NCBI RefSeq assembly: GCF_900232905.1
Contig: NZ_OCTQ01000002.1
Span: forward strand, 124,001-188,000
From: Miniphocaeibacter massiliensis
Lineage (GTDB): Bacteria > Bacillota > Clostridia > Tissierellales > Peptoniphilaceae
Length of the DNA: 64,000 bases
Reading direction: 5' to 3'
Positions 35,160 through 45,112 of this stretch are shown here, one piece after another. The notes under the pieces were generated by a model that did no database searches, had not been told where the DNA came from, and saw only the letters and a program-made list of their open reading frames with translations. Positions within the stretch are counted from its first letter, which is position 1, and each line of letters starts with the position of its first letter. Made by a program: the position numbers and the translations under genes.

Positions 35160-36392
35160 ATGATTAATAAATTAAATATAAGTGCAAAAAATGTTATAAA
35201 TAATTTACGTGAGTTAGCTGAGCTTACTTCAGATGATAACGGCGCTCAAAGACTAGCTTGGACTGATACTTGGCAAAAGGCTAGAGAGTGGTTTGAATTT
35301 AAAGCTAAAAAATCCGGTGCTAAAGTTACAATAGATTCAGCTGGGAATATGTGGGCTAAGTTAGAAGGTGTTTCGTCTGAAGCAATAGCTATTGGTAGTC
35401 ATATTGATAGTGTTCCTAACGGTGGTTGGCTTGACGGTGCTCTAGGTGTTGTCGCTGGCTTAGAAGTTCTAAATCTCTTTTCTAATTACAAGCCTAAAAA
35501 AACCATTTATGTTGTTAATTGGGCAGATGAAGAAGGTGCAAGATTTGGTAGAAGCTGCTTTGGGTCTGCTGCTGCTTGTGGAAATATTACAACAAAAGAA
35601 ATGGCTGCAAGAATAGATTTAAATGGAATAAAATACGAGGAAATTATCAAAGAATATGGTGTTAATCCTAATGAAATTCTAAATTCATCAAATGAATTCA
35701 AAGAGTACAACATAAAAAAATATTTAGAACTTCATATTGAACAAGGTCCAGTTCTAGAAAACAAAGGTAAAGATGTAGCTTGTGTTTATGGTGTAGCTGG
35801 AGTAGAAAGACATTATTTTGACTTTGTAGGACAATCTGCTCACGCTGGCTCCTTCCCTATTTTTGACCGTAAGGATGCTTTTTTAGCAGCTGCTGAATCG
35901 GCTTTAGAATTTAGAAAAATAGCCTTAAAATATGATGCATTTTGTACTGTTGGAGAAGTTTTTATTTCTCCATGTGTCACTACAATAGTTCCTGGTCAAT
36001 GTACAATATCATTAGACCAACGCACTATAAATAATGACGATTTAAAAAGTATGTTTACAGAAGCTAAAGAAGTAGCTTCTAGAATAGCTAAAGAAAATGG
36101 TGTAAATGTTACCACTAGAAAAATCCATTCTATAGAACCTGTTTTATTTGATGACAAGTTAGTAAATCTATGTAAAGAGTCAATCAAAGAAGAAACTGGA
36201 TATGATTTTTCAATCTATTCTGGTCCACTTCACGATGCTGTTGAAGTAGCTAGAATTATGCCTTCTGTTATGATGTTTGCAATGTCAGAAAATGGACTAT
36301 CCCATACAAAAGAAGAAAACACACCTAATAGTAGCTTAGAAACTGCCATTAGAGCATTTTTAAGATTATCCAATAAAGTTATTAAAGATTAA
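35160..36392 (+). CDS. M20 Zn-dependent amidase/hydantoinase (AllC/HyuC family)
   Basis: 410 residues from ATG 35160, after TGAGGATACAA; earlier in-frame ATGs lack a site. Landmarks: IGSHIDSVPNGGWLDGALG, WADEEGARFGRSCFGSAA, HIEQGPVLENKG, AGVERHYFDFVGQSAHAGSF, PGQCTISLDQRT and SGPLHDAVEVAR. This is the allantoate amidohydrolase / N-carbamoyl-L-amino acid hydrolase / beta-ureidopropionase family; the substrate cannot be chosen from sequence. No purine or pyrimidine catabolic neighbours are present. The AT-only hairpin at about 36401-36437 may end its transcript. Confidence 0.9.
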   Translation: MINKLNISAKNVINNLRELAELTSDDNGAQRLAWTDTWQKAREWFEFKAKKSGAKVTIDSAGNMWAKLEGVSSEAIAIGSHIDSVPNGGWLDGALGVVAGLEVLNLFSNYKPKKTIYVVNWADEEGARFGRSCFGSAAACGNITTKEMAARIDLNGIKYEEIIKEYGVNPNEILNSSNEFKEYNIKKYLELHIEQGPVLENKGKDVACVYGVAGVERHYFDFVGQSAHAGSFPIFDRKDAFLAAAESALEFRKIALKYDAFCTVGEVFISPCVTTIVPGQCTISLDQRTINNDDLKSMFTEAKEVASRIAKENGVNVTTRKIHSIEPVLFDDKLVNLCKESIKEETGYDFSIYSGPLHDAVEVARIMPSVMMFAMSENGLSHTKEENTPNSSLETAIRAFLRLSNKVIKD

Positions 36393-36482
36393 TATATGAA
36401 ATATAAATAATAGTTATTTAACAATTATTTATATTTTTTGTTTTATTAGTAATACTTTTTTATCAATAAACTTAATTTAGAA

Positions 36483-36512
36483 TTGGTCAACTTTTAATAT
36501 TTCCTATATAAT
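36483..36512 (+). promoter_or_regulatory. Probable promoter of the Mg2+ ATPase gene
   Basis: TTGGTC (36483-36488), 18-base spacer, TATAAT (36507-36512), 39 bases before the ATG. No M-box riboswitch is recognisable in the short leader. Confidence 0.5.
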
Positions 36513-36550
36513 GATTGAGTAGAAAATATAAACGGATGGAGGTGTTTAAA

Positions 36551-39265
36551 ATGATTTTAAACAAAGGTAAGAAAACAAATGCTGCTAATAAAAAAGAAAT
36601 TGAAAAAAATCTACACATCGCAGCAATGCAGGAAGAAAGCTTAATTATCTCTAGATTAAAAACTACTAGCACAGGACTTGATCAAGAACAAGTTTTAATA
36701 AACCGTGAAGTTTATGGAGATAATAAAGTTACTGAGCGAAAAAAAGATTCTACTTTAAAAAGATTATTTGATTCTTTTGTAAATCCTTTTAGTGGAATTT
36801 TGTTTTTCTTAGCTATAATCTCAATTTACACAGATATTATTTCCCCTGATCCTGAGGATAAAAATGCAATATCTGTAATTATAATTACATCTATGATTAT
36901 AATTAGTGGGATGCTTAGATTTGTTCAAGAAATTCGCTCTGGAAATGCAGCAGATAGTTTACTAAACCTTATAAAAACAAAATGTACAGTTCAACGAGAT
37001 GGTAATCAAGAAGAAATATTACTAGAAGACTTAGTCGTTGGAGATATTGTACATTTATCTGCAGGAGATATGATTCCTGCTGACATAAGACTAATTCATA
37101 CAAAAGACTTGTTTATTAGTCAATCATCACTAACTGGAGAAAATGAGCCCGTCGAAAAGACTTCCAAAAAAGCTGAAAATGAAGAATCTTTAACTAATTA
37201 TACTAGTTTAGCTTTTATGGGAAGTAATGTAATAAGTGGCTCTGCTTTTGGACTGGTAGTGGCTACTGGTGATAATACTCTATTTGGAATGATGGCTAAA
37301 GACATTCAAAAAGAACCTGTTGTTACAACATTTGAAAAAGGTGTTAACTCAGTTTCTTGGGTATTAATTCGTTTTATGTTAATAATGGTTCCAATAGTTT
37401 TTTTAATTAATGGTTTTACTAAAGGTGACTGGATACATGCTTTCACATTTGCTATTTCAATAGGAGTTGGACTTACTCCTGAAATGTTGCCTATGATTGT
37501 AACAACTTGCTTAGCTAAAGGTGCTGTTGCAATGTCAAAAGAAAAAACTATTGTAAAGAATCTAAATTCTATTCAAAATTTTGGTTCAATTGATATATTA
37601 TGCACTGATAAAACAGGTACTATTACTCAAGATAAAGTAATTCTTGAATATCATTTAGATATTGAGGGAAAAGAAAATACTAGAGTTTTAAAACATGCCT
37701 TTTTAAACAGTCATTTCCAAACGGGATTAAAAAACTTAATGGACATTGCAATAATAGAATCTACTGAAGATGAAAAAGAAAAAGAAACTTCCCTACAAGA
37801 CTTGGATAAAAAATATAGAAAAGTAGATGAAGTACCTTTTGATTTTAATAGAAGAAGAATGAGTGTTGTAGTTGAAGATTCTAATGGTAAAAGACAAATG
37901 ATAACAAAGGGAGCTATTGAAGAAATGCTTTCTATTTGTGATTTTGTAGAATATCATGGAGAAGTAATCGAACTTACAGAAGAAGTCAAAGAAACTGTAT
38001 TAAAAACTGTTATCGACCTTAATGGTGACGGCATGAGAGTTTTAGGAATTGCTCAAAAAACTAACCCTGCACCTATTGGTGAATTTTCAGTAGATGACGA
38101 AAAAAACATGGTTTTAATAGGATATTTAGCATTTTTAGATCCACCTAAAGAATCTACTAAAGAAGCTATTGAAGTATTAGCTGAATATGGAGTAAATGTT
38201 AAAATTCTTACTGGTGACAATGAACATGTAACAAGATCAATTTGTAAAATGGTAGGTCTAGAAGTTAATAGTTTACTAACTGGTTCAGATATTGAAAAAA
38301 TGTCTGAAAAAGAATTGAAAAAAGCTGTTGAAACCACTTCTGTATTTGCAAAAGTTTCACCTTCTCAAAAAGCACAAATAGTAGAGCTTTTAAGGGAAAA
38401 TGGTCATTCCGTTGGATTTATGGGAGATGGAATTAATGATGCTGCTGCTATGAAAGCATCTGATGTAGGAATCTCTGTAGATACAGCTGTAGATATTGCC
38501 AAAGAATCTGCTGATGTAATTCTACTTGAAAAAGATTTGATGGTACTTGAAAAAGGAATAATTGAAGGTAGAAAAACCTATGCTAATATGGTTAAATATA
38601 TCAAAATGACAGCAAGTTCAAACTTTGGTAACGTGTTTGCTGTTTTAATAGCAAGTGCTTTTATACCATATAATCCAATGACAAGCATACAATTAATCTT
38701 TCTTAATCTAATATATGATATATCTTGTACTGCAATACCTTGGGATAATGTTGATAAAGAATTTATAAAAGAACCTAAACAGTGGGATGCCTCTGGAATA
38801 GTAAGCTTCATGTTATGGTTAGGACCTACTAGTTCAATATTTGATATTTTAACTTATGTTGTTTCTTATTTTTTAATATGTCCTATATTTGTACCTGGTG
38901 CAGAAGGAAGACTATTTAACGCTATACCATTATCTGAAGAATCTGTAAGAGATACCTATGCTATGATGGCACAAGCTATTTGGTTTGTTGAATCTATGTG
39001 GACTCAATCATTAGTTATTCATATGATAAGAACTCCAAAAATACCATTTATTCAAAGTCATGCATCATTCTCTGTTACTTCATTATCATTAGCAGGAATA
39101 ATAATTGCAACAATGATACCATTTACAATTTTTGGTGAAATGATAGATTTATATCCTTTCCCATTACAATATTTTGTAGTTTTATTAGCGACTGTTGCTC
39201 TATATATGATATTAACAACTATTGTTAAAGATAAATATATAAAACGATATGGTAAATTACTCTAA
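36551..39265 (+). CDS. mgtA: Magnesium-translocating P-type ATPase
   Basis: 904 residues from ATG 36551, seven bases after GGATGGAGG. Features of P3B/MgtA-type pumps: cation ATPase N-domain, [14 protein letters not shown] (TGE actuator), [20 protein letters not shown] on the ion-path helix (PEMLP), phosphorylation site [17 protein letters not shown], and [10 protein letters not shown]-type hinge seen as [21 protein letters not shown]-terminal helices complete the transporter. Imports Mg2+ down or against gradient under limitation. Calcium ATPase is a less likely alternative because of the PEMLPMIV motif. Confidence 0.92.
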   Translation: MILNKGKKTNAANKKEIEKNLHIAAMQEESLIISRLKTTSTGLDQEQVLINREVYGDNKVTERKKDSTLKRLFDSFVNPFSGILFFLAIISIYTDIISPDPEDKNAISVIIITSMIIISGMLRFVQEIRSGNAADSLLNLIKTKCTVQRDGNQEEILLEDLVVGDIVHLSAGDMIPADIRLIHTKDLFISQSSLTGENEPVEKTSKKAENEESLTNYTSLAFMGSNVISGSAFGLVVATGDNTLFGMMAKDIQKEPVVTTFEKGVNSVSWVLIRFMLIMVPIVFLINGFTKGDWIHAFTFAISIGVGLTPEMLPMIVTTCLAKGAVAMSKEKTIVKNLNSIQNFGSIDILCTDKTGTITQDKVILEYHLDIEGKENTRVLKHAFLNSHFQTGLKNLMDIAIIESTEDEKEKETSLQDLDKKYRKVDEVPFDFNRRRMSVVVEDSNGKRQMITKGAIEEMLSICDFVEYHGEVIELTEEVKETVLKTVIDLNGDGMRVLGIAQKTNPAPIGEFSVDDEKNMVLIGYLAFLDPPKESTKEAIEVLAEYGVNVKILTGDNEHVTRSICKMVGLEVNSLLTGSDIEKMSEKELKKAVETTSVFAKVSPSQKAQIVELLRENGHSVGFMGDGINDAAAMKASDVGISVDTAVDIAKESADVILLEKDLMVLEKGIIEGRKTYANMVKYIKMTASSNFGNVFAVLIASAFIPYNPMTSIQLIFLNLIYDISCTAIPWDNVDKEFIKEPKQWDASGIVSFMLWLGPTSSIFDILTYVVSYFLICPIFVPGAEGRLFNAIPLSEESVRDTYAMMAQAIWFVESMWTQSLVIHMIRTPKIPFIQSHASFSVTSLSLAGIIIATMIPFTIFGEMIDLYPFPLQYFVVLLATVALYMILTTIVKDKYIKRYGKLL

Positions 39266-39296
39266 AAAAAGCTGGAATTAAATTCCAGCTTTTTTT
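39266..39296 (+). terminator. Terminator of mgtA
   Basis: AAAAAGCTGGAATT, AA, ATTCCAGCTTTTTTT immediately after the stop codon. Confidence 0.92.
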
Positions 39297-39420
39297 ATTA
39301 TATTAATATATTTGTTTCATATACAGTAACTTTTTATTACTTAATATTATATTCAAAATTACTATCAATATCCCTTATCAGACTTTTATTTATAATTTTT
39401 TAATAAACATACAATCACTT

Positions 39421-40301
39421 TTAAAATAATGATAACTGCTTATTTTCTTTCTTATATTCACTTATAATATCCTTCATATTATATAAAATATTATGTTTAT
39501 TACACTCTTTCACAAAAATATTTGCTAATTCTTTAGTTCTTAATGCATTATGCATATATGCTGTTGATGGGTATTTTTCATATTTTTCTAATACATTCGG
39601 AAATTTTTCTTTCAATTTTTTATAATAATATTCTTTTTGAATATCCCTTAATGTTACTCCAAACTTAGGGTAAATAAATTTTACTTTGCATTCTTTTGCT
39701 TTTCTAACAATATTAACTATATTTTCTTCACTATCTGTTATAAAAGGTAACATTGGTGTCATTAAAATTCCAGTGTATATACCATTTTTCGATAATTTTT
39801 TAATAGTATCAAATCTTTCTGAAAAAACGCTAACAAAAGGTTCTATCTTCTTTGAAATATTGTCATCATATGTTGTAATAGTCATTTTTACAATACAACT
39901 TTGCTTATTAGTAATATTTTTAAAAATATCAATATCTCTAGAAACCAAACTACTCTTAGTTTCCAAAGACACTCCAAAATTGTATCTTTCTAAAAGCTTT
40001 AATGCTTTTCTAGTAACTTCCAATTTATTTTCAAATTTATTGTAACTATCTGACATAGCTCCTATTCCTACTACACCTTTTTTCTCTTACTTCTTAATTC
40101 TTTTTCTAAAATTTCTATACAGTTCTTTTTTACTCTTACCTTATCAAAGTTTTCAATGCGATATTTTTCACTTCTGCTATCACAGTATATACAACCATGG
40201 TTACATCCTCTATACAAATTCATATTATAGTCAATTCCAAACCAGTTTTCTCCATATTTACCTGCTGAACTAAGTATTGATTTAGCTTCTATAGTTTCCA
40301 C
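39421..40301 (-). pseudogene. SPL-family radical SAM protein split by a frameshift at A AAA AAG
   Basis: From ATG 40301 the first frame gives METIEAKSILSSAGKYGENW, the radical SAM cluster CNHGCIYC and ...ELRSKRKKV, then stops at 40071. The minus-1 frame continues without interruption as KGVVGIGAMSDSYNKF and on to the family's usual C-terminus QLSLF at 39421. Restoring one A in the A6 tract (40078-40083) rejoins a normal ~290-residue protein. The junction is exactly in phase as the heptamer A AAA AAG, the E. coli dnaX slippery site, so programmed frameshifting is possible, but a homopolymer deletion is simpler. Members resemble spore photoproduct lyase; their substrate is unknown. Confidence 0.85.
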
Positions 40302-40369
40302 AATATCACCAATTCCAAATTTAATTATCGCTAGTATAACATATTTTTTATTAATTTTTATAATTTTAG

Positions 40370-40432
40370 GTAAAGAAAACTTTACATATCAAAAATATAG
40401 TAGTATAGTTAAGTAAAGATATCTTTACTTAA
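40370..40432. promoter_or_regulatory. Promoter with two matching operators for the HTH gene
   Basis: TTTACA (40381-40386), 17 bases, TATAGT (40404-40409). GTAAAG-AAAA-CTTTAC (40370-40385) covers the -35 and GTAAAG-ATAT-CTTTAC (40413-40428) covers the start region; the latter is the centre of a perfect 24-base palindrome (40409-40432). Same half-sites and spacing, 43 bases centre to centre. Best explained as autorepression by the adjacent HTH protein. Confidence 0.7.
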
Positions 40433-40443
40433 GAGGTTGTAAA

Positions 40444-40650
40444 ATGAATGTACATAATAGAATTAAGCTAATTCGTGAAGAAAGAGAAATTCCACAAAAA
40501 GATATGGCTGCTGCTTTAGGAGTTTCTAGACAAACTATGACTGCGATTGAAAATATGAAATATAATCCTAGTCTTGAACTTACTTTAAAAATATCAAAGT
40601 TTTTTTCTTTACCTGTGGAGGAAATCTTTGAATTAATTGAGGAGGGTTAA
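40444..40650 (+). CDS. Small XRE-family regulator (YozG-like)
   Basis: 68 residues, all HTH: NRIKLIREEREIPQKDMAAA then LGVSRQTMTAIENMKYNPSL and KISKFFSLPVEEIFELIEEG. This stand-alone type usually pairs with a small membrane protein, as it does here 9 bases downstream. ATG 40444 follows AAGAGGTTGTAAA, and the twin operators lie just upstream. Confidence 0.93.
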   Translation: MNVHNRIKLIREEREIPQKDMAAALGVSRQTMTAIENMKYNPSLELTLKISKFFSLPVEEIFELIEEG

Positions 40651-40659
40651 TTAAAAACT

Positions 40660-41118
40660 ATGATATACAAAATATGTTTATTTATATTTTTTTCATTTGG
40701 TATATTTATGTTCTACAGCGTTGGTAATTTAATTTATACTTTATTTAAAGTTAGCAAAAAAGAGTATGACGAACTTCAAAGAAAAACAATTCTAGACAGT
40801 TTGGCTTGTAGTATGCTATTGATATTATTATTACACTTAATACAATTTATTGTTGGTTCTGTCATTGGAACTTACTATCCTGTAATAACACCTGTTATTA
40901 AGAATTTCAAAATAAACTACCTTTCTTGGAATGAAGGATTTTTATCAATTAACAGCTTCTTTTTTGACTGTACAATTATAAGTATCTCTTATATAGTGTC
41001 TAAATACAAAAATGGATTAATAAGCAAAAAACAATTTCTAACTCCTATTTTTATTATTTTTACAGTTATTTTTATAATTATTTTAACTATGTTAACTTCA
41101 AGTATTTATAATGCATAA
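40660..41118 (+). CDS. Four-helix membrane protein paired with the XRE regulator
   Basis: 152 residues with about four hydrophobic spans (YKICLFIFFSFGIFMFYSVG; SMLLILLLHLIQFIVGSVIG; FFFDCTIISISYIVS; FLTPIFIIFTVIFIIILTML). A cytosolic segment KKEYDELQRKTILDS lies after the first span. Similar membrane partners accompany YozG-like regulators and may sense envelope state; that is inference. Start ATG 40660 follows GAGGAGGGTTAATTAAAAACT. No family name assigned. Confidence 0.8.
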   Translation: MIYKICLFIFFSFGIFMFYSVGNLIYTLFKVSKKEYDELQRKTILDSLACSMLLILLLHLIQFIVGSVIGTYYPVITPVIKNFKINYLSWNEGFLSINSFFFDCTIISISYIVSKYKNGLISKKQFLTPIFIIFTVIFIIILTMLTSSIYNA

Positions 41119-41136
41119 TAAATATTTACAATTATT

Positions 41137-41165
41137 TTGACTTTTTTTATACTTTTTGATATATT
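41137..41165 (+). promoter_or_regulatory. Promoter ahead of the ABC exporter leader
   Basis: TTGACT (41137-41142), exactly 17 bases, TATATT (41160-41165). It drives a leader of about 110 bases that contains an intrinsic terminator before the first exporter gene. Confidence 0.65.
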
Positions 41166-41171
41166 ACCTTC

Positions 41172-41260
41172 TATCAATGCTATTTGTTTGCTAGTTTCTT
41201 TAAATATTAAATAGCTAAAATACTTTTAAACTAGAGACAGTTTTTTCTGTCTCTTTTTTT
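41172..41260 (+). promoter_or_regulatory. Candidate transcription-attenuation leader of the ABC exporter
   Basis: The terminator AGAGACAG (41233-41240) TTTTTT CTGTCTCT (41247-41254) plus a T run to 41260 stands only ~30 bases before the exporter's translation region. A competing pairing CTAGTTT (41191-41197) / AAACTAG (41228-41234) overlaps its base. A mini-frame ATG CTA TTT GTT TGC TAG (41177-41194) ends on the left arm of that competitor. The same terminator may instead simply end the HTH/membrane operon. Confidence 0.5.
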
Positions 41261-41289
41261 ATACATATTCTCAGAAAGACGGTGATATT

Positions 41290-43023
41290 ATCAAATTACT
41301 ATCAAAATATTTAAAAAGAAATAAACTCTCTATTTTTCTTTGTTTTATAGGTGCTTTTGGATTTGTTGTTACAGAAATAGGAATTCCAAAATTATTTGCA
41401 GATGGAATTAGTGCTAGGTTTATGAATGGAGACACTAAATATATTATTATTTTGGCCTTGAAAATGTTCACTTGTGCAATAATAGGAATTATTTTATTAA
41501 TCTTACTAGCATATATTTCAAATAAAATGACTTCAAGAATAGTAAAAGATATGAGAAATGATTTGTTTTCACATATCCAAACTTTTTCAAGAGAAGAATA
41601 TGAAAAACATAATATTTCAAGATTAATAACCAATATAGTTAATGACTGTTATATTATTATGCAATTTTTAATTATGATAATAAGAACTGGTTTTGTAGCT
41701 CCACTAATGTTTGGATTTAGCTTCTTTTTTATATTTAGAGAAAGTCCTAAAATATCTTTTTTTACAATAGCTACAATTCCATTATTACTAGTAGGTGTAT
41801 TTTTTGTAAATAAAATAACTCGTATACTTTCTAGTAAGCAACAAAAAAAACTAGATAATATTAATCAAAATATGAGAGAATCTTTAACTGGACTTAGAGT
41901 TATTAGAGCATTTAATAGGGAACAATTTCAATTTAATAGATTTGAAAATCTTAATAATGACTACGCAAGTTATTCTAAAAAGTTATTTCAAAAAGTTGCC
42001 TTAATATCCCCTATATTTACTATTATTTTTTCTATTTTAATGATTACAGTTGTTTATTTAGGTGCTGACTATGTAGATAAAGGAATCTTAGAAATAGGTT
42101 CTATGTCAGCTTTTATAGAATATGTATTTCATGCATTGTTTTCTTTTTTAGTTTTAGCAAATGTACTTGTTATGTATCCTAGGTTCTCCGTTGCTATTAA
42201 TAGAATATATGAAGTTATTAATACTTCTCCTACTATTTATACTAAAGAAAAAAATGATTTAAAAATTACTAATGGAAAAATAGAATTTAAAGATGTAAGT
42301 TTTTCATATGCTGATAGTTCTAAAGAACATGTTATTGAAAATATAACTTTATCAATTAATCCTGGTGAAACCATTGCTTTTATTGGTAGTACAGGAAGTG
42401 GTAAATCTACTTTAATAAGATTAATACCTAGGATTTTTGATGTTTCAAAGGGAAATATTTTAATAGATAACCACGATATTAGAGATTATAGTTTAGACGA
42501 ATTAAGAAGTAACATCGGATTTGTTCCTCAAAAAGCAGTTTTATTTTCTGGAACTATAAAAGAAAATTTATTATTTGGAAATAGAAATGCCACTATGGAA
42601 GATTTAGAAAAAGCATCCTATATTGCACAAGCTAAAGAATTTATAGAAAGTAAAGAAAATAAATTTGATGAAATTTTATCTGAAGGTGGAACAAATCTAT
42701 CAGGTGGACAAAAACAAAGACTGTGTATAGCTAGAGCTTTAATAAGAAAAGTGCCTATATACATTTTCGATGACATTTTTTCAGCCCTTGATTATAAAAC
42801 AGATGCAACTTTAAGAAGAAGATTAAAAGAAGAAATAAAAAATTCTACATTTCTAATAGTAGCTCAAAGAGTTGCTACTATAATGGATGCAGACAAAATA
42901 TTTGTTTTAAATAATGGAAAAATCGAAGGTTGTGGAACCCATAAAGAGCTTTTAAAATATAGTAAAGTTTATAGAGAAATCGCTGAATCTCAGCTGTCTA
43001 AGGAGGAGTTGAATTATGAATAG
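41290..43023 (+). CDS. ABC exporter half-transporter (first of pair), no canonical start codon
   Basis: The open frame and protein homology-like sequence extend upstream of the first ATG (41422): IKLLSKYLKRNKLSIFLCFI then GAFGFVVTEIGIPKLFADGI is the expected first membrane helix. Only ATT (41287) or ATC (41290) stand at the right distance after GGTGATATT, where ATG would be expected, so initiation is either on a rare codon or at 41422 with loss of helix 1. The ATPase has FIGSTGSGKST, VPQKAVLFSG, SGGQKQRL and IFDDIFSALD; the usual catalytic Glu after Walker B is Asp (FDDIF), so this is the degenerate-site partner of a heterodimer. Confidence 0.85.
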   Translation: MKLLSKYLKRNKLSIFLCFIGAFGFVVTEIGIPKLFADGISARFMNGDTKYIIILALKMFTCAIIGIILLILLAYISNKMTSRIVKDMRNDLFSHIQTFSREEYEKHNISRLITNIVNDCYIIMQFLIMIIRTGFVAPLMFGFSFFFIFRESPKISFFTIATIPLLLVGVFFVNKITRILSSKQQKKLDNINQNMRESLTGLRVIRAFNREQFQFNRFENLNNDYASYSKKLFQKVALISPIFTIIFSILMITVVYLGADYVDKGILEIGSMSAFIEYVFHALFSFLVLANVLVMYPRFSVAINRIYEVINTSPTIYTKEKNDLKITNGKIEFKDVSFSYADSSKEHVIENITLSINPGETIAFIGSTGSGKSTLIRLIPRIFDVSKGNILIDNHDIRDYSLDELRSNIGFVPQKAVLFSGTIKENLLFGNRNATMEDLEKASYIAQAKEFIESKENKFDEILSEGGTNLSGGQKQRLCIARALIRKVPIYIFDDIFSALDYKTDATLRRRLKEEIKNSTFLIVAQRVATIMDADKIFVLNNGKIEGCGTHKELLKYSKVYREIAESQLSKEELNYE

Positions 43024-44803
43024 TTTTAAAAGACTTTTTTCATATATAAAACCTTATAAATTTAGATTTAGTATATCTATGTTTTTCTCAATACTTTATA
43101 CTTTTACACGTTCAAGTCAACCATTTTTAATAGGTCTTGCTATTTCACAAGTTGCTAAAGACATCGGAAATGACAATCCTATAAATTTAAATTATATATT
43201 TTTCATTGTAGTTTTATTAGCTATTACTAGTATTTTAGATACTATTGGAGATTATTTTTCAAATTATATTTTATCTGATGTTGTTCAAAAAAGTATGAGA
43301 GATATAAGAAATGAAATTAATATTAAAATTAATCTACTTCCTGTTTCATATTTTGACAAACATAAACAAGGTGATTTATTAAATAGAATTACGACTGATG
43401 TTGACGTTGTAAGCAACGCAATGCAACAGGGGGCTTTAAAAATATTAACTTCAATACTAATACTTCTTTTTAGTATAGTGTTTATGTTTATACGTTCTCC
43501 TTTTTTTGCCCTTATTGCCTGTGTAATATTTCCAATTTGCTTTTTAATATACAAATTTTTATATAAGAAAAGCCAACCACTATTTAATGAATTACAAGAC
43601 TCTCTTGGTGATTTGAATGCTTATACAACAGAACATCTTTCAGCTTATGAAGTAATACAACTATTTGGACAAGAAGAAATAGTAATTAACGATTTTAAAA
43701 AAATTAATAAAAGAATAGAAGTCGGTGGATTTAAATCTAACTTTATGGCTAGTATTACAAATCCTATACTAAATCATATTGTTCATTTAGCATATATTGG
43801 ATTATTTATAGTTATTGCTATGACTATTTTAAATAAACCTCTCTATATTGGTGGATTTTTACTTGCCTCAAGCATCGACGTTGGTGGACTTCAGTCTTTT
43901 ATACAATATGTTTGGCAAGCAAGTAGCCCTATCCAAGATATAACTCAACTATCAAATGTGTTTCAAGCTGCTGTTGCTTCTTGGAAAAGAGTCATAGACT
44001 TCTTAGATGAAAAAGAAGAAATTTTTGAAGATTTACCTGTTCCTATGAATTTAGAAAGTGCAAAAGGTAATGTTAATTTCAATCATATAGCTTTTGGATA
44101 TTCAGAAAATAAACTTTTAATGAAAGATGTAAGTATAAATGTAAAAAGTGGTCAAAAAATAGCTGTAGTAGGCGCTACTGGTGCTGGTAAAACTACTCTA
44201 ATTAATTTATTAATGAGATTTTATGACTTAAATGGTGGTTCTATTACAATTGATGGAGTTGACATGAATAAATTTACCAAAAGTCAATCTCGTTCATTAT
44301 TTGGATTAGTTTTACAAGATCCTTGGTTATATCATGATACAATAGCAAACAATATTCGTTTTGGTAATTTAGATGCTACTGATGAAGAAATTGTTGAAGC
44401 AGCAAAAATAGCAAATGTAGACCATTATATAAACACATTGCCTCAAGGATATAATACTATTTTAAACGAAGAATCCTCTAACATCTCTCAAGGACAAAAA
44501 CAGTTAATAACAATAGCTAGAGCACTTGTAAAAAATCCTAAAATTTTAATATTAGATGAAGCAACCAGCTCTGTAGATACAAGACTTGAAGTTCTAATAC
44601 AAAAAGCTATGGAAAATGCAATGAAAAATAGGACTAGTTTTGTAATAGCTCATAGACTTTCTACTATAAGGGATGCCAATTTAATACTAGTTATGAGTAA
44701 TGGTTCTATCGTAGAACAAGGAACTCATGAAGAATTATTATCGACAAATGGAACCTACAAAGAATTATATGAAAGTCAATTCTCTACTGGTGTTGTAGAA
44801 TAA
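43016..44803 (+). CDS. ABC exporter half-transporter (second of pair)
   Basis: 595 residues: an N-terminal six-helix membrane domain with SYFDKHKQGDLLNRITTDVD, and an ATPase with VVGATGAGKTT (Walker A), VLQDPWLYHDTIANNI (Q-loop), signature region NISQGQKQLITIAR (LSGGQ reads ISQGQ), and Walker B ILDEATSSVD with catalytic Glu, plus H-loop IAHRLSTI. The departures split as in TM287/288- or BmrCD-type heterodimers. Overlaps the first gene by 8 bases after AAGGAGGAGTTGA. Probable multidrug or lipid export; substrate unknown. Confidence 0.92.
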   Translation: MNSFKRLFSYIKPYKFRFSISMFFSILYTFTRSSQPFLIGLAISQVAKDIGNDNPINLNYIFFIVVLLAITSILDTIGDYFSNYILSDVVQKSMRDIRNEINIKINLLPVSYFDKHKQGDLLNRITTDVDVVSNAMQQGALKILTSILILLFSIVFMFIRSPFFALIACVIFPICFLIYKFLYKKSQPLFNELQDSLGDLNAYTTEHLSAYEVIQLFGQEEIVINDFKKINKRIEVGGFKSNFMASITNPILNHIVHLAYIGLFIVIAMTILNKPLYIGGFLLASSIDVGGLQSFIQYVWQASSPIQDITQLSNVFQAAVASWKRVIDFLDEKEEIFEDLPVPMNLESAKGNVNFNHIAFGYSENKLLMKDVSINVKSGQKIAVVGATGAGKTTLINLLMRFYDLNGGSITIDGVDMNKFTKSQSRSLFGLVLQDPWLYHDTIANNIRFGNLDATDEEIVEAAKIANVDHYINTLPQGYNTILNEESSNISQGQKQLITIARALVKNPKILILDEATSSVDTRLEVLIQKAMENAMKNRTSFVIAHRLSTIRDANLILVMSNGSIVEQGTHEELLSTNGTYKELYESQFSTGVVE

Positions 44804-44852
44804 TTTTATTAATTATATAATTTGTTTAATAAAACAACTTAAGGAGAAAATA

Positions 44853-45038
44853 ATGAAAGAATATAAATTTGTAGAAGTCGAATTTACTGGATTAGTTAAA
44901 TCAACACTATATGCTCATAGAGAAATTATAGAAGAGTATGCTAAAAAAGGTTACACATACATTAATGCTATACCAACAGAACTTGTTGGATATGGTTCCA
45001 TTAAAAAAATGGATTTAGTTTTTGAAATAGAAAAATAA
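44853..45038 (+). CDS. DUF4177-like small protein
   Basis: 61 residues: MKEYKFVEVEFTGLVKSTLY, HREIIEEYAKKGYTYINAIP and the closing strand KMDLVFEIEK match DUF4177, a one-domain family of unknown function. Good AAGGAGAAAATA ribosome site. It follows the ABC pair by 49 bases, and may be co-transcribed, then meets a terminator. Confidence 0.78.
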   Translation: MKEYKFVEVEFTGLVKSTLYAHREIIEEYAKKGYTYINAIPTELVGYGSIKKMDLVFEIEK

Positions 45039-45048
45039 ATAATTTATA

Positions 45049-45082
45049 AAAAAACAAGCTAGATAGTCTAACTTGTTTTTTT
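45049..45082. terminator. Terminator between convergent genes
   Basis: AAAACAAGCTAGA, TAG, TCTAACTTGTTTTTTT; A run and T run allow use from both strands. Confidence 0.82.
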
Positions 45083-45112
45083 ATATTTAAATTTGATTTT
45101 TAACTAGCTTCA

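Noticed and set aside
36393-36550. Possible M-box Mg2+ riboswitch before mgtA
   Set aside because: The region is too short and A/T-rich, without the conserved M-box helices; only a simple promoter is visible.
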